DNA of 64,000 bases from positions 411,091 to 475,090 of the forward strand of contig NZ_FQYR01000002.1 of assembly GCF_900141815.1 (NCBI RefSeq). The letters are read 5' to 3'. The DNA comes from Rubritalea squalenifaciens DSM 18772. Its GTDB lineage: Bacteria; Verrucomicrobiota; Verrucomicrobiia; Verrucomicrobiales; Akkermansiaceae. The stretch's first letter is position 1. Every line of letters begins with the position of its first letter. Shown here one piece after another: positions 50,321 to 58,145 of this stretch. A model generated the notes under the pieces. That model did no database searches, had not been told where the DNA came from, and saw only the letters and a list, made by a program, of their open reading frames with translations. The position numbers and the translations under genes are program-made.

Positions 50321-50394
50321 AGGGACAGACAATTTAAAAGCTATGATAAATTTAAATGCTAGATTTTCAACAAAGACAGCAGGGAGACAATAAT

Positions 50395-50757
50395 ATGAAA
50401 ATGTGGATTCCTTGTAGCACTGAAGAAGATCCTTTTTATGCAATGCTTAATGCCCTAGTTAGAATTGCTAAGTCATCAAAATCAGAGTGTTGCCCATTGT
50501 GTAATGAAGGCCAACTTAAATTCTATTATCATGAGTTTCCTGTTAAGGTGAAGCCTGTCAACAGAGGGGGGACTCTATGGGTTTGGTGTTCGTCATGTAT
50601 GAGATGGAATCATACATCGGGGATCACTGTTCATGAAGCAGACAAGTTGCAACGTCTAGATAATGAAAAAGTTGTTCAGGAAGAGAGAAGGCATAATCTC
50701 ATCGAGTATTTAGAGGGTCAATGGTTGGCTGGAAAAATAGGCGAACTATCCAATTGA
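50395..50757 (+). CDS. Zinc-ribbon-like small protein
   Basis: 120 residues from the ATG at 50395, which has a good Shine-Dalgarno (CAGGGAGAC) that the upstream ATG at 50356 lacks. CCPLC and CSSC form a probable zinc knuckle with HEF between, followed by a charged helical C terminus. No family. Confidence 0.65.
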   Translation: MKMWIPCSTEEDPFYAMLNALVRIAKSSKSECCPLCNEGQLKFYYHEFPVKVKPVNRGGTLWVWCSSCMRWNHTSGITVHEADKLQRLDNEKVVQEERRHNLIEYLEGQWLAGKIGELSN

Positions 50758-50955
50758 TGCTTCGCCCCACACTCCACACCCTAAGGGGACTGTCATGCTG
50801 CGTGCAAACGCTGACATTCGCACAACGGGTGTCATAAGAGGCATCCTCCTTCATAGGACTTTATATACTCATTCTTTTACTCAGAGCAGCAGGAGCTAGA
50901 TGGTCTGATGTTAGCAAGCTAATTTGGCTAGATCCTTTACCATAAAACTGAAACT

Positions 50956-51153
50956 ATGAAGAAACGTTCTATGAATGAGTCACCAGATAGAAAATTACTG
51001 ATGCAAGCTATTGAAAATTCTTTCAAAGGTAGAGATCTTGTTAGGTGTGATGTTTGTAACCAGCCTATAGTTATCGAACGTGACGAAAATCAGCAGCTTA
51101 AAAGATCTAAATGTGAATGTGGAAAGTATAATTCTATATTTAGAGGCGTCTAA
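50956..51153 (+). CDS. Small zinc-ribbon protein
   Basis: 65 residues with CDVCNQPI and KCECGKYN forming a four-Cys ribbon. Similar small ribbon proteins often regulate or accompany nucleic-acid-binding systems, but nothing specific can be said. A 200-base gap before it holds no gene. Confidence 0.6.
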   Translation: MKKRSMNESPDRKLLMQAIENSFKGRDLVRCDVCNQPIVIERDENQQLKRSKCECGKYNSIFRGV

Positions 51154-51194
51154 GCTGTCGCCGATGAGGGAGATGAAGGGATGTATAATGATTG

Positions 51195-51248
51195 AGACAG
51201 CAACTGTAGCTTGTCTTATCCCGGAAAGTTGTCTGTTCTTTTATGATG
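51195..51248 (+). repeat. Border element E9 (right end only)
   Basis: GACAGCAACTGTAGCTTGTC and GTTGTCTGTTCTTTTATGATG; the same variant terminus as in E7. It leads directly into the start of 51250-51528. Confidence 0.75.
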
Positions 51249-51249
51249 T

Positions 51250-51528
51250 ATGATGGAGTATCCCCATTTAATGGACTTTATTGCAGCGTGGTTTCCCGAT
51301 GCTGATTTGATGGGCTTTGAGACTGATGAGGTGGTGGTCAAACGCTACAGGGAGGTCACCCCAGCCGAGGAAGTCCAGAAATCCCTGGATGAGCTGGACG
51401 ATATGCTCAGCAAGGATACATTGCCACTGGAGCTCATCGACGATCGAGCATGGAGAACATTCGATCATCAAGAAGAGGCCAGGGAGTGGCTAACCACCAT
51501 CAGAAACGCGCTCGCTAGCCCTGTTTAG
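51250..51528 (+). CDS. CdiI-family contact-dependent inhibition immunity protein
   Basis: 92 residues, acidic. EYPHLMDFIAAWFPDADLMG followed by EVVVKRYREVTPAEE and an acidic helix (DELDDMLSKD) matches the CdiI_3-like immunity family (known: a small alpha/beta protein that neutralises CdiA toxin tips). No CdiA/CdiB gene is present, so it would act as an orphan immunity gene. Confidence 0.75.
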   Translation: MMEYPHLMDFIAAWFPDADLMGFETDEVVVKRYREVTPAEEVQKSLDELDDMLSKDTLPLELIDDRAWRTFDHQEEAREWLTTIRNALASPV

Positions 51529-51570
51529 TGATTCGTGGAGTTTGCGCGGTGCGTTTCGTGTATCCTGAAA

Positions 51571-51658
51571 ACACCCTGGAGGGTGGTGGAAGGAATGGGC
51601 TAACAGAGGGAGTGAAGATGTAGCTTGTCTCATCCACGGAAAGTTGTCTGTTCTTTCA
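51571..51658 (+). repeat. Border element E10 fused to truncated attC
   Basis: ACACCCTGGAGGGTGG, GCTAACAGAGGGAGTGAAG and the variant terminus GTTGTCTGTTCTTTC. The integron array begins just after it: homology with attC sites of the long class starts at 51705. Confidence 0.8.
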
Positions 51659-51704
51659 AGGTTATTGCGGCTTCACGGATGATCAGAATACTAACTCAAG
51701 TAAC

Positions 51705-51838
51705 GAGCATTCCACACTCGACACCGTGTTGTAGACTCCCTTACCCTGCAAAAGAATGTTACCTAAACGATCGCCTCAAATCCGCCGGTCCCTGCGAGTG
51801 CCTATCAAAAACGAGTAAGTGATCTAATGCTGTTATGC
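51705..51838 (+). other. attC site 0, truncated at its R'' side
   Basis: Matches the right two thirds of the long-class attC sites at 56155-56341 and 57476-57664 (GAGCATTCCACACTCGACACC.. to CTGTTATGC). R' box GTTATGC is at 51832-51838. The R'' half is replaced by border element E10 sequence. Confidence 0.8.
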
Positions 51839-51843
51839 TAGAA

Positions 51844-52338
51844 ATGAAACACGCAATACTAACACTAATAGTTGTCGCAGTTGTTCTTCCGGAATTCTCA
51901 TACGCCCAAGAGAAACTGGAGAAACATCCTGATAGAGAAGATGTCACCGGTGTCGACGGTGAAGACAAAGAGATGCTAGCTGCGCAAGAGAAGGCTCGTA
52001 AATCACTGATGACCTTCGTCCAATCCCTCCAGAAACGTGACAAAAGCAAACGCTATTTACTCAAAGTCATTCTGGAAGAAGATGGTGAGACGGAGCACGT
52101 CTGGCTAGAGCCAGTCAAATGGAACGATCCAGGACTATTGGGTATTCTTTCGGTAGATCCCGTGGCTATCAAGAAACATAAGAAAGGAGATGTGATTGCC
52201 CCACTGCCATCGGATATTTCAGACTGGGTAATTCTGTCTTCTGACGGGAGCAAGCAAGGAGGCTTCACTGTTGACGTGATCGAGAAGCGTCGAACAAAAA
52301 CAAAACAAGGCGAACAAGGCGCCGCACCCAAGCCCTGA
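51844..52338 (+). CDS. Cassette 1: secreted DUF2314-like protein
   Basis: About 164 residues, signal peptide (LTLIVVAVVLPEFSYAQ). The domain LLKVILEEDGETEHVWLEPV..VDPVAIKKHKKGDVIAPL matches DUF2314. The ATG is 5 bases after R'. The C-terminal QGEQGAAPKP is encoded by the following attC site. Confidence 0.8.
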   Translation: MKHAILTLIVVAVVLPEFSYAQEKLEKHPDREDVTGVDGEDKEMLAAQEKARKSLMTFVQSLQKRDKSKRYLLKVILEEDGETEHVWLEPVKWNDPGLLGILSVDPVAIKKHKKGDVIAPLPSDISDWVILSSDGSKQGGFTVDVIEKRRTKTKQGEQGAAPKP

Positions 52339-52435
52339 CCCGCCGTGAGTCGAAATCTTTCAGATGAATATCAACCTTAACCCACAGTCGAAGCCTCGTC
52401 CCCTGGTCAGAGGTTGGTGCGCTATGACGTTCTGC
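52309..52435 (+). other. attC site 1
   Basis: R'' GGCGAAC (52309-52315), R' GTTCTGC (52429-52435); 127 bp with inner complementary CCCTGACC and GGTCAGAGG. The first 30 bases also encode the tail of cassette 1. Confidence 0.92.
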
Positions 52436-52440
52436 AAAAA

Positions 52441-52902
52441 ATGAAACTAGCCATTATTATATCTAGTGTATCCTTATTTTTGCCATTAAGCGCTTACTCT
52501 GAAGTTTCTGAGGGGAAATCTAATATAGATTCCATAGTGAATAGAGTTTCACAAATTATAGGCGTTTGGGAACTGTTTGAATCTCGAGATCAAGATACAG
52601 GAGAAGTTATCAAGAATCCCCTATCACTTCGGATAGAATTTTTCAGGGATGGCACTGTGGTAATGAAGCATCAACAAGAAGGTGTCAGAGAACAACGTGA
52701 AGATCGAATCTTAAGGGGGGAGTATGCAGTAAGTAGGAATTTTATCACTATTTATGGGCGCGATAATAAGCGAGGTTGGAGATATTCTGAGCATTATCGC
52801 TATACCTTGAAAGGAGGGATCCTTGAATTTACAATTAATTCTGAAGAAAAGAGGATACTTAAACTTAAAAAAGCAGAACAAGACGGCGCTCCCAAGCCCT
52901 GA
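52441..52902 (+). CDS. Cassette 2: secreted lipocalin-like protein
   Basis: 153 residues, signal peptide (cleavage near LSAYSEV). The domain GVWELFESRDQDTGEVIKN and RIEFFRDGTVVM with a following ITIYGRDN has the rhythm of lipocalin-like/META-type eight-stranded domains. The tail AEQDGAPKP is attC-encoded. ATG 5 bases after R'. Confidence 0.65.
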   Translation: MKLAIIISSVSLFLPLSAYSEVSEGKSNIDSIVNRVSQIIGVWELFESRDQDTGEVIKNPLSLRIEFFRDGTVVMKHQQEGVREQREDRILRGEYAVSRNFITIYGRDNKRGWRYSEHYRYTLKGGILEFTINSEEKRILKLKKAEQDGAPKP

Positions 52903-52997
52903 CCCGCCGCGCGTCGATTTTTTCAGATGAATATCAACCTCAACCCACAGTCGAAGCCTCGCCCCCGGTAGCGGGTGCCAGGCCTTCGACGTTCTTT
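52873..52997 (+). other. attC site 2
   Basis: R'' GCAGAAC (52873-52879), R' GTTCTTT (52991-52997). 125 bp; the inner part is GACCCGCCGCGCGTCG. Confidence 0.9.
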
Positions 52998-53003
52998 CAA
53001 GAA

Positions 53004-53339
53004 ATGAAATCCGCACTCGACGAGCAGATCAGAGAATTCAGCCCGGTTGACGGCTCGTTCCTCCCTTTGGAGGGGTATTTCGAAGAAGCATTCTCTTCTG
53101 CAGATCCGAGCGAGTATTACGATGCGATTTTCAACTTGTTCGAACGGTTTCCTGACGATGATGGAGCCGGAGTATTCTGGTCAGCATTGCACGGTATGGA
53201 AGCCGTTGGAGGATACGAAGAGAAGCTGCTCGCATACTTTCAAAGGTATCCGTCGGAGATGACACGCACTATGTTGCGCAGGATTCGGAATTCAGGAGTG
53301 AAGCAGATTGGAACCACCACGATTGAAGGACTGCTGTAA
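53004..53339 (+). CDS. Cassette 3: immunity-type helical protein
   Basis: 111 residues, soluble, acidic: YFEEAFSSADPSEYYDAIFN and FQRYPSEMTRTMLRRI. Resembles helical immunity proteins by size and charge; family not assigned. Stops before its attC site. ATG 6 bases after R'. Confidence 0.65.
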   Translation: MKSALDEQIREFSPVDGSFLPLEGYFEEAFSSADPSEYYDAIFNLFERFPDDDGAGVFWSALHGMEAVGGYEEKLLAYFQRYPSEMTRTMLRRIRNSGVKQIGTTTIEGLL

Positions 53340-53387
53340 TGATTCGAATAGTTCCGCATTCACTCATCCACACCGAAACAAAAACGG

Positions 53388-53483
53388 AGAGAACAAGTTA
53401 GTGGTGGCAACGGCGGACAACGACGTTAGTTCGCTTCGCTCTGGACGCCTAGTCACCGCCGTGCCACACTTCAAACGTTCGCT
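53388..53483 (+). other. attC site 3
   Basis: R'' AGAGAAC (53388-53394), R' GTTCGCT (53477-53483). 96 bp; belongs to a shorter class with the internal GCAACGGCGG..CACCGCCGTGCC stem, like site 5. Confidence 0.88.
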
Positions 53484-53490
53484 TCAAAAA

Positions 53491-53937
53491 ATGGCCGCAA
53501 TATCGACAGTCGAGGGAATAGAGAGGCGTTTTCACGAATTGGCCACTCGACTTGGCATGAAGGACACTAGCGGTGGCTTCAGCACTACCCCTCAACACGA
53601 TGGGACTCCGCACATCGAGCTGGTAGGCGACGAATTCCATTTTGTCGTCACAGAGCGTGGTTCCGAGTTCGAGAGACGGCGCACTAGGGATGCCGACGAG
53701 ATCCTTTACTGGTTGTTCGAGGGATTCACTCAGGGGATGGCGACAGACTACGAGCTGAAGCATCGAAACGAGTCCCGAGACGGGCGTGAGATCTGGTTTC
53801 CCTACCAAGAGCGGCTTCTAGCGAATCTCAATCCAGAATGGGGCGCCAGGAAGCAGGAGGCTCATATGAGGATTCTTCGAGACCACCCAAAGCACCAAAA
53901 CAACCAAGCGAACAAGCCGCAGCACCCAACCGCCTGA
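53491..53937 (+). CDS. Cassette 4: Imm63-like immunity protein
   Basis: 148 residues from the ATG at 53491, 7 bases after R'. RRFHELATRLGMKD, PHIELVGDEFHFVVTERG, DADEILYWLFEG and DYELKHRNESRDGRE match the Imm63 immunity family, known to accompany polymorphic toxins. The tail QANKPQHPTA runs into attC. Soluble. Confidence 0.8.
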   Translation: MAAISTVEGIERRFHELATRLGMKDTSGGFSTTPQHDGTPHIELVGDEFHFVVTERGSEFERRRTRDADEILYWLFEGFTQGMATDYELKHRNESRDGREIWFPYQERLLANLNPEWGARKQEAHMRILRDHPKHQNNQANKPQHPTA

Positions 53938-54033
53938 CCCGCCGCGAGTCGAAATCTTTCAGATGAATATCCACCTCAACCCACAGTCTTCGCTCGCCCT
54001 CAGGTCAGAGGTTGGTGCGCTATGACGTTATGT
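53907..54033 (+). other. attC site 4
   Basis: R'' AGCGAAC (53907-53913), R' GTTATGT (54027-54033). 127 bp, main class. Confidence 0.92.
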
Positions 54034-54040
54034 GAAGAAA

Positions 54041-54400
54041 ATGGATGCCGACGAAATAAATCCCGAAATCCTCCGACAAGCCTACTTGGAAATTCTGCGC
54101 ATCGGGATGGAAAATCTTCGAAGATACTCATTACCCGAGAATTTCCTATACTTGGAATCAGAGATCGACCACCTCCACAACATTCCGTCTTACATTGCCG
54201 AAGTGAATGTTCATCGTCACTTCTACTATTTCTGCGCCGAGAAGAATCTTTACCTCGACCGTCTAGCAGCTTTGGATACGAAGATCGAAACTGAACGACT
54301 GATCACGTGGTATAAACCCCATTGGCAGTGTATTCACGACTTTCTGCAACCTTACAAAATCCTTCTGGACGATCACCGACTTTCGCAATGGAGAGACTAA
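54041..54400 (+). CDS. Cassette 5: hypothetical helical protein
   Basis: 119 residues (MDADEINPEILRQAY..), helical and aromatic (NVHRHFYYFCAEKNLYLDRL), no signal. Resembles an immunity-type or DUF protein but is unassigned. ATG 7 bases after R'. Confidence 0.65.
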   Translation: MDADEINPEILRQAYLEILRIGMENLRRYSLPENFLYLESEIDHLHNIPSYIAEVNVHRHFYYFCAEKNLYLDRLAALDTKIETERLITWYKPHWQCIHDFLQPYKILLDDHRLSQWRD

Positions 54401-54410
54401 ATTTCAATGG

Positions 54411-54505
54411 GCCTAACAAGTCGTGGGTGACAACGGCGGGCAACGCCGCTAGTTCGCTTCGATCTGGATGCTCGACACCGCCGTGCCATCGCTCTAACGT
54501 TTTGT
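54411..54505 (+). other. attC site 5
   Basis: R'' GCCTAAC (54411-54417), R' GTTTTGT (54499-54505). 95 bp short class; very close to site 3 (ACAACGGCGGGCAACGCCG). Confidence 0.92.
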
Positions 54506-54511
54506 GAAAGA

Positions 54512-54889
54512 ATGAAAATACCAGACCATATTTTACCCTACTTAAAAGAAATCTCAGACCGGGGTAGCCTCTACGCTGGAATACTAAAAGGTGATTCAAA
54601 AGAATGTCTCTACCACCCATTTTGGGTACTTGATCAGATCATGGAATCCTTAGACTTAAGGGAGGAATGGGATGTGGAAGATTCTATGATCCCCTTCTAC
54701 GGCGACTGGCATGATCTTATTGCGATAACTAAAGAAGGAAAGGTAGTTGAATTGAATGACCACCGTGAAGTAACCTACGAGTGGGACAGCTTTGAGAATT
54801 TCAAGGAGTCACTCATTGAAGAGAAAGATTGGAAGGATGAACCGTCGAAAGGCCTCAATGGTATTATATCTTCCACATTCGACTTTTAA
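54512..54889 (+). CDS. Cassette 6: SUKH-like immunity protein
   Basis: 125 residues, acidic, soluble. MIPFYGDWHDLIAITKEGKV and ELNDHREVTYEWDSFENFKE follow the conserved second half of SUKH (SMI1/KNR4) proteins (residue, Gly-Asp, DxxxGxV, W..SF..F). The N-terminal half is weaker. ATG 6 bases after R'. Confidence 0.65.
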   Translation: MKIPDHILPYLKEISDRGSLYAGILKGDSKECLYHPFWVLDQIMESLDLREEWDVEDSMIPFYGDWHDLIAITKEGKVVELNDHREVTYEWDSFENFKESLIEEKDWKDEPSKGLNGIISSTFDF

Positions 54890-54945
54890 CAAAACACAGA
54901 ACCAGACGGTAACGCCGTAGGCGCGGCCATGCTCTGACGTGCTCC
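54884..54945 (+). other. attC site 6 (short)
   Basis: R'' TTTTAAC (54884-54890), R' GTGCTCC (54939-54945); 62 bp with inner GACGGTAACGCCGTA. The R' box is atypical. Spacing to the next ATG (6 bases) supports the call. Confidence 0.75.
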
Positions 54946-54951
54946 GAAGCT

Positions 54952-55533
54952 ATGATACTCCCCCTGACCAAACGCCGGTGGTTCCGGGTCACTCTGATTC
55001 TCGTGATCATTCTAGTGGCAGCTCCGTTTTTAGCTCCCACGTGGAGCCCGGTTAATTGCCGCCATGAGGAGATCGATTTGGATACTGGCAGAGTACGATA
55101 TACCCGTATGCTTTACTGGATTCCCGTACGCACCGAGATCTATCACACCCCAATCAGCGAGGCACTGGGAGTCACTGACCTGAAGTCACGGGCGGGTGAT
55201 TGGCAGCGGGTGAACACGTTTTCGCCAGGCGTCCGGTACTCACCGCACTACATCTATCACAGCGCACTATCGCAGACACAAACATTGGCAATGATGTGGG
55301 AGCTTCAGCAGTATTCCCACGATGCGCGGAAGGAGGCTGCCGCGACCGTTCTCAAGTTGTGGAAGACAAGCGGCAGGGACTCAGGTGCAGACGATTACAT
55401 TTCGAGATTGGCTAGTCTTCCCCTTGATGAGGTAGGACTGGAGGACATCTCACATCTTGATATCACCAAGGGAGAACAAGCGGGTGCTGCCAACAAGCTA
55501 CCCGCCCCGAGTCGGAAGCGCGATGACAACTAG
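54952..55533 (+). CDS. Cassette 7: single-pass membrane protein
   Basis: 193 residues. One N-terminal membrane segment (residues 12-30: VTLILVIILVAAPFLAP), then a soluble domain (EEIDLDTGRVRYTRMLYWIP). The C terminus (EQAGAANKLPAPSRKRDDN) is partly attC. ATG 6 bases after R'. No family name known. Confidence 0.7.
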   Translation: MILPLTKRRWFRVTLILVIILVAAPFLAPTWSPVNCRHEEIDLDTGRVRYTRMLYWIPVRTEIYHTPISEALGVTDLKSRAGDWQRVNTFSPGVRYSPHYIYHSALSQTQTLAMMWELQQYSHDARKEAAATVLKLWKTSGRDSGADDYISRLASLPLDEVGLEDISHLDITKGEQAGAANKLPAPSRKRDDN

Positions 55534-55572
55534 AACCTTAACCTTGAAGTCGAAGGGGCGCTGCTGTTAGCC
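55471..55572 (+). other. attC site 7
   Basis: R'' GGAGAAC (55471-55477), R' GTTAGCC (55566-55572). 102 bp; ends of the type GGGCGCTGCTGTTAGCC. Confidence 0.88.
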
Positions 55573-55587
55573 TGTGGCCCACCCTTG

Positions 55588-56154
55588 ATGTACTACAAGA
55601 AAATGATCCGCGCATTTCTAGCTATGACTCTCGTTGTTGCCTTATCGGCTTGCGACTCCAAAGAAGAGGTCGAGGCAGTTAGAGTCATCGACTTTGATGA
55701 ACTGTCGAAAGAGTCCTACGAGTATTTGCAGGCCAAGCAGACTGAAGCCCAAGAGCGGTTCGATTTAGGTGCCTACGAACGCTATGATTGGAATCAAGAG
55801 AAGATGCAGCTCGTTTGGTCGGATGCGGGAGTTCCAAAAGTTGTCGCCGACATCCAGTTCGTTGGATCCATTTCTACAAAGTCGAATACGTGGCTTTGGT
55901 CGTGGGCGAACCCCACGGTTTTAGACCAATTGTCGAAGGATATGGTGACGGTTCGCGATTTCGGGCGTACACACGGACTTGAAAAGCTGACTAACGAAAA
56001 GTGGCCTGCGGAGGAAGTAGATGGCTGGGAGATGACCGCTATCGCAGCAAAGATCCTTAAAGCAAAGGGGGCATATCGCTCACCAGCTAACGACGGCTTC
56101 ACCTTCATGATTTTCACCGATATCCAATTCGCGGATGGCCAGCAACCCAAGTAG
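55588..56154 (+). CDS. Cassette 8: DUF6882-like lipoprotein
   Basis: 188 residues, lipobox VVALSAC. The domain FVGSISTKSNTWLWSWANP, FGRTHGLEKLTNEKW and EVDGWEMTAIAAKIL matches DUF6882. An internal ATG at 55603 is possible. The ATG is 15 bases after R'. Stops just before its attC site. Confidence 0.8.
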   Translation: MYYKKMIRAFLAMTLVVALSACDSKEEVEAVRVIDFDELSKESYEYLQAKQTEAQERFDLGAYERYDWNQEKMQLVWSDAGVPKVVADIQFVGSISTKSNTWLWSWANPTVLDQLSKDMVTVRDFGRTHGLEKLTNEKWPAEEVDGWEMTAIAAKILKAKGAYRSPANDGFTFMIFTDIQFADGQQPK

Positions 56155-56341
56155 AGCGGACAGGGCGCTGGACAACCCGCTACCCGATCCGAGTCGAAAT
56201 CTGAATGAGCATTCCACACTCGACACCATCTTGCGCAATCCCTTACCCTGCATAGGTAATTTAACCAAAACGATCACCTCATATCCGCCGGTCCCTGCGA
56301 GTGCCTATCAAAGACGGGTAAGTGATCTCATACTGTTCGCC
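56155..56341 (+). other. attC site 8 (long)
   Basis: R'' AGCGGAC (56155-56161), R' GTTCGCC (56335-56341). 187 bp, long class with GCATTCCACACTCGACACC inside. Confidence 0.85.
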
Positions 56342-56346
56342 TAAAA

Positions 56347-56826
56347 ATGAGACGCCTACTCACCACCATAATATTGAGCACTATTCTCGTGGGCTGTAAA
56401 GAGAGTCAGACCGAATCAGCCAGCCTCGCAAGCCGCGAAGATGTCGTCCCCGCAGATGCGACACCCGAAGAAGTGGCTCTGTTGAACGATGTTCGGAAGA
56501 TGTTTCAACAGAGCGATGTTTCAGTGATGATGAAGCGAGTCCACAAAGAAGGTGTTGATGACTGGTGGATGAAGGTCGAGAAGGATTATTTAGACGATGT
56601 TCTTGAGGGTGGATTGGGGTCTTTAGAGCTAGTAAGAATAGACCCTCCAAGAACTGAGGGGAGTTCATTTGATGGGTCAGTTTTTCGCTGGAGTCTTCCT
56701 TTGAAATGGGAACTTATCATTCACGAACCCTCGGATGGAACTGCAGTGAACGTTAGTCACACAATCTCGCTCTCTGAGCAGGATGGTCGTATTGTTAGCA
56801 TTCGGCAGATTGACCAAGGCGAATAA
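56347..56826 (+). CDS. Cassette 9: small lipoprotein
   Basis: 159 residues, lipobox ILVGC at residue 17. The mature part is helical, then beta-rich (VFRWSLPLKWELIIHEP). No family. ATG 5 bases after R'. The TAA stop is formed inside the R'' box of the following attC (GAATAAGG instead of GAACAAGG). Confidence 0.7.
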   Translation: MRRLLTTIILSTILVGCKESQTESASLASREDVVPADATPEEVALLNDVRKMFQQSDVSVMMKRVHKEGVDDWWMKVEKDYLDDVLEGGLGSLELVRIDPPRTEGSSFDGSVFRWSLPLKWELIIHEPSDGTAVNVSHTISLSEQDGRIVSIRQIDQGE

Positions 56827-56943
56827 GGCGTGGCACCCACCCCCTGACCCGCCGCGAATCGAATTTGTTCAGATGAATATCAACCTCAACCCACGGTCGA
56901 AGCCCGCTCCCTGGTCAGGGGGTAGTGCGCTATGACGTTCTGC
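56818..56943 (+). other. attC site 9
   Basis: R'' GGCGAAT (56818-56824; C to T change), R' GTTCTGC (56937-56943). 126 bp, main class. Confidence 0.9.
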
Positions 56944-56950
56944 TTGAAAA

Positions 56951-57505
56951 ATGTTCGTCACCAAAGATCAGACTGAGGAGATTATTAACCTTATCTGGGA
57001 TCGGGAGCAATACTGCCTCGTCGCGGCTGGGGATTCAGCCCCGTCTAAGAAAGAGCTCAAGGAGTTTGCTTCTGGGTATGGCGTGAAATTGCCGAGTGAG
57101 TATCTCGCACACGCGTCGAATTCATGGGGCGGCCTCTACCTAGAGGTTCGAGAGGAGTTCTGGCCTCGGCACAAGGCAGGTGATGTCGGGCCGTTCTGGA
57201 GTTTCCTCTATGGCGTGTTCGTCCATGCCTACAGCTCTGAAGCACCGGAATGGATGCAGATGCGCCCTGCAGCAGATGAATTCAAAGAGATGGGTCATCG
57301 AGTAATCCCGTTTCTTAAGGTCATTGGAGATGCGGACGTCTACTGTTTCGATAAGAGCGGGCACATTCAGCGGTGGTTTCACGAAGAAGACACTTTCGAA
57401 CCCTATGACGGTAGTTTCTTCGATCTGCTTCGATATGAGTTTCTCGAACTGGAAGACCGACGAAAACAAAAACTGGGAGAACAGGGCGCGGCACCCAAGC
57501 CCTGA
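56951..57505 (+). CDS. Cassette 10: SMI1/KNR4 (SUKH) family protein
   Basis: 184 residues. YGVKLPSEYLAHASNSWGGL, WPRHKAGDVGPFWSFLYGVF and GDADVYCFDKSGHIQRW are typical of SUKH proteins, which protect against toxins in polymorphic toxin systems. The tail LGEQGAAPKP is attC-encoded. ATG 7 bases after R'. Confidence 0.85.
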   Translation: MFVTKDQTEEIINLIWDREQYCLVAAGDSAPSKKELKEFASGYGVKLPSEYLAHASNSWGGLYLEVREEFWPRHKAGDVGPFWSFLYGVFVHAYSSEAPEWMQMRPAADEFKEMGHRVIPFLKVIGDADVYCFDKSGHIQRWFHEEDTFEPYDGSFFDLLRYEFLELEDRRKQKLGEQGAAPKP

Positions 57506-57664
57506 TCCGTCGCGAGTCGAAATCTGAATAACCATTCCACACTCGACACCATGTCGCGCAATCCCTTACCCTGCAGAAGAAATATCACGAAAACGATCAC
57601 TTCAAATCCGCCGATAACTGTGAGTGTCTATCAATAACGGGTAAGTGATCTAATACTGTTATGC
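57476..57664 (+). other. attC site 10 (long)
   Basis: R'' GGAGAAC (57476-57482), R' GTTATGC (57658-57664). 189 bp, long class. Confidence 0.88.
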
Positions 57665-57671
57665 AAAAAAT

Positions 57672-58043
57672 ATGAGCCCTGTTTCAAAGTCTATATGTGG
57701 TTTCCTGCTGTTCTTTTGCTCCTTTCTACTCGTGTCGTGTGAGCAACAGAAATCAAGAGATGTGGACATCAAGGCGAAAAAGGAATCTGACCCAATCGAA
57801 AGCGCTACCAATCTTTCCTCTAATGATCCCGAACCAGAACTTGTGGAATTTGATGGGTTCATTAACTATGGGATACCTATAGATACCCAATCAAACGAAG
57901 ACCTGGATATCCCTGAGGGCATAGTTATCACAGAATCTCGCATTGAAATGCCTGTGTTCACTGCTGAGCAACTTGAAAAGTATCGGAAAAGTAATACACA
58001 GAGACCAAAACAAGCAGAACAAGACGCGGCCCCCAAGCCCTGA
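57672..58043 (+). CDS. Cassette 11: small lipoprotein
   Basis: 123 residues, lipobox LLVSC at residue 19-23. A charged, low-structure mature part with a hydrophobic strand in the middle (YGIPIDTQSNEDLDIPEG). Tail AEQDAAPKP is attC-encoded. ATG 7 bases after R'. Confidence 0.7.
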   Translation: MSPVSKSICGFLLFFCSFLLVSCEQQKSRDVDIKAKKESDPIESATNLSSNDPEPELVEFDGFINYGIPIDTQSNEDLDIPEGIVITESRIEMPVFTAEQLEKYRKSNTQRPKQAEQDAAPKP

Positions 58044-58138
58044 CCCGCGCCGAGTCGAATTTTCCCCGTGATTAGAAACCTTAACCCACAGTCGAAGCCT
58101 CGATATCGAGAAGGTGTGAGAGGACGTCGACGTTAGCC
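58014..58138 (+). other. attC site 11
   Basis: R'' GCAGAAC (58014-58020), R' GTTAGCC (58132-58138). 125 bp, main class with the inner CGATATCG palindrome. Confidence 0.92.
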
Positions 58139-58145
58139 ACATAAC

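Noticed and set aside
48514-51570. Integron integrase or attI at the left of the array
   Set aside because: None of the reading frames in this stretch or in the rest of the window shows the tyrosine recombinase R-H-R-Y pattern or the integron-specific insertion.
46839-51658. Border elements as attC sites
   Set aside because: Their termini are TAATAAAAGGACA / TGTCCTTTTATTA and not RYYYAAC / GTTRRRY; the spacing and internal structure are different.
52414-52440. Upstream start codons within or just after attC (for example at 52414, 53308, 58740, 59713, 62482, 63004)
   Set aside because: They fall inside the R' region or upstream of it; the ATGs 5-17 bases after R' give signal peptides or family starts and were used instead.
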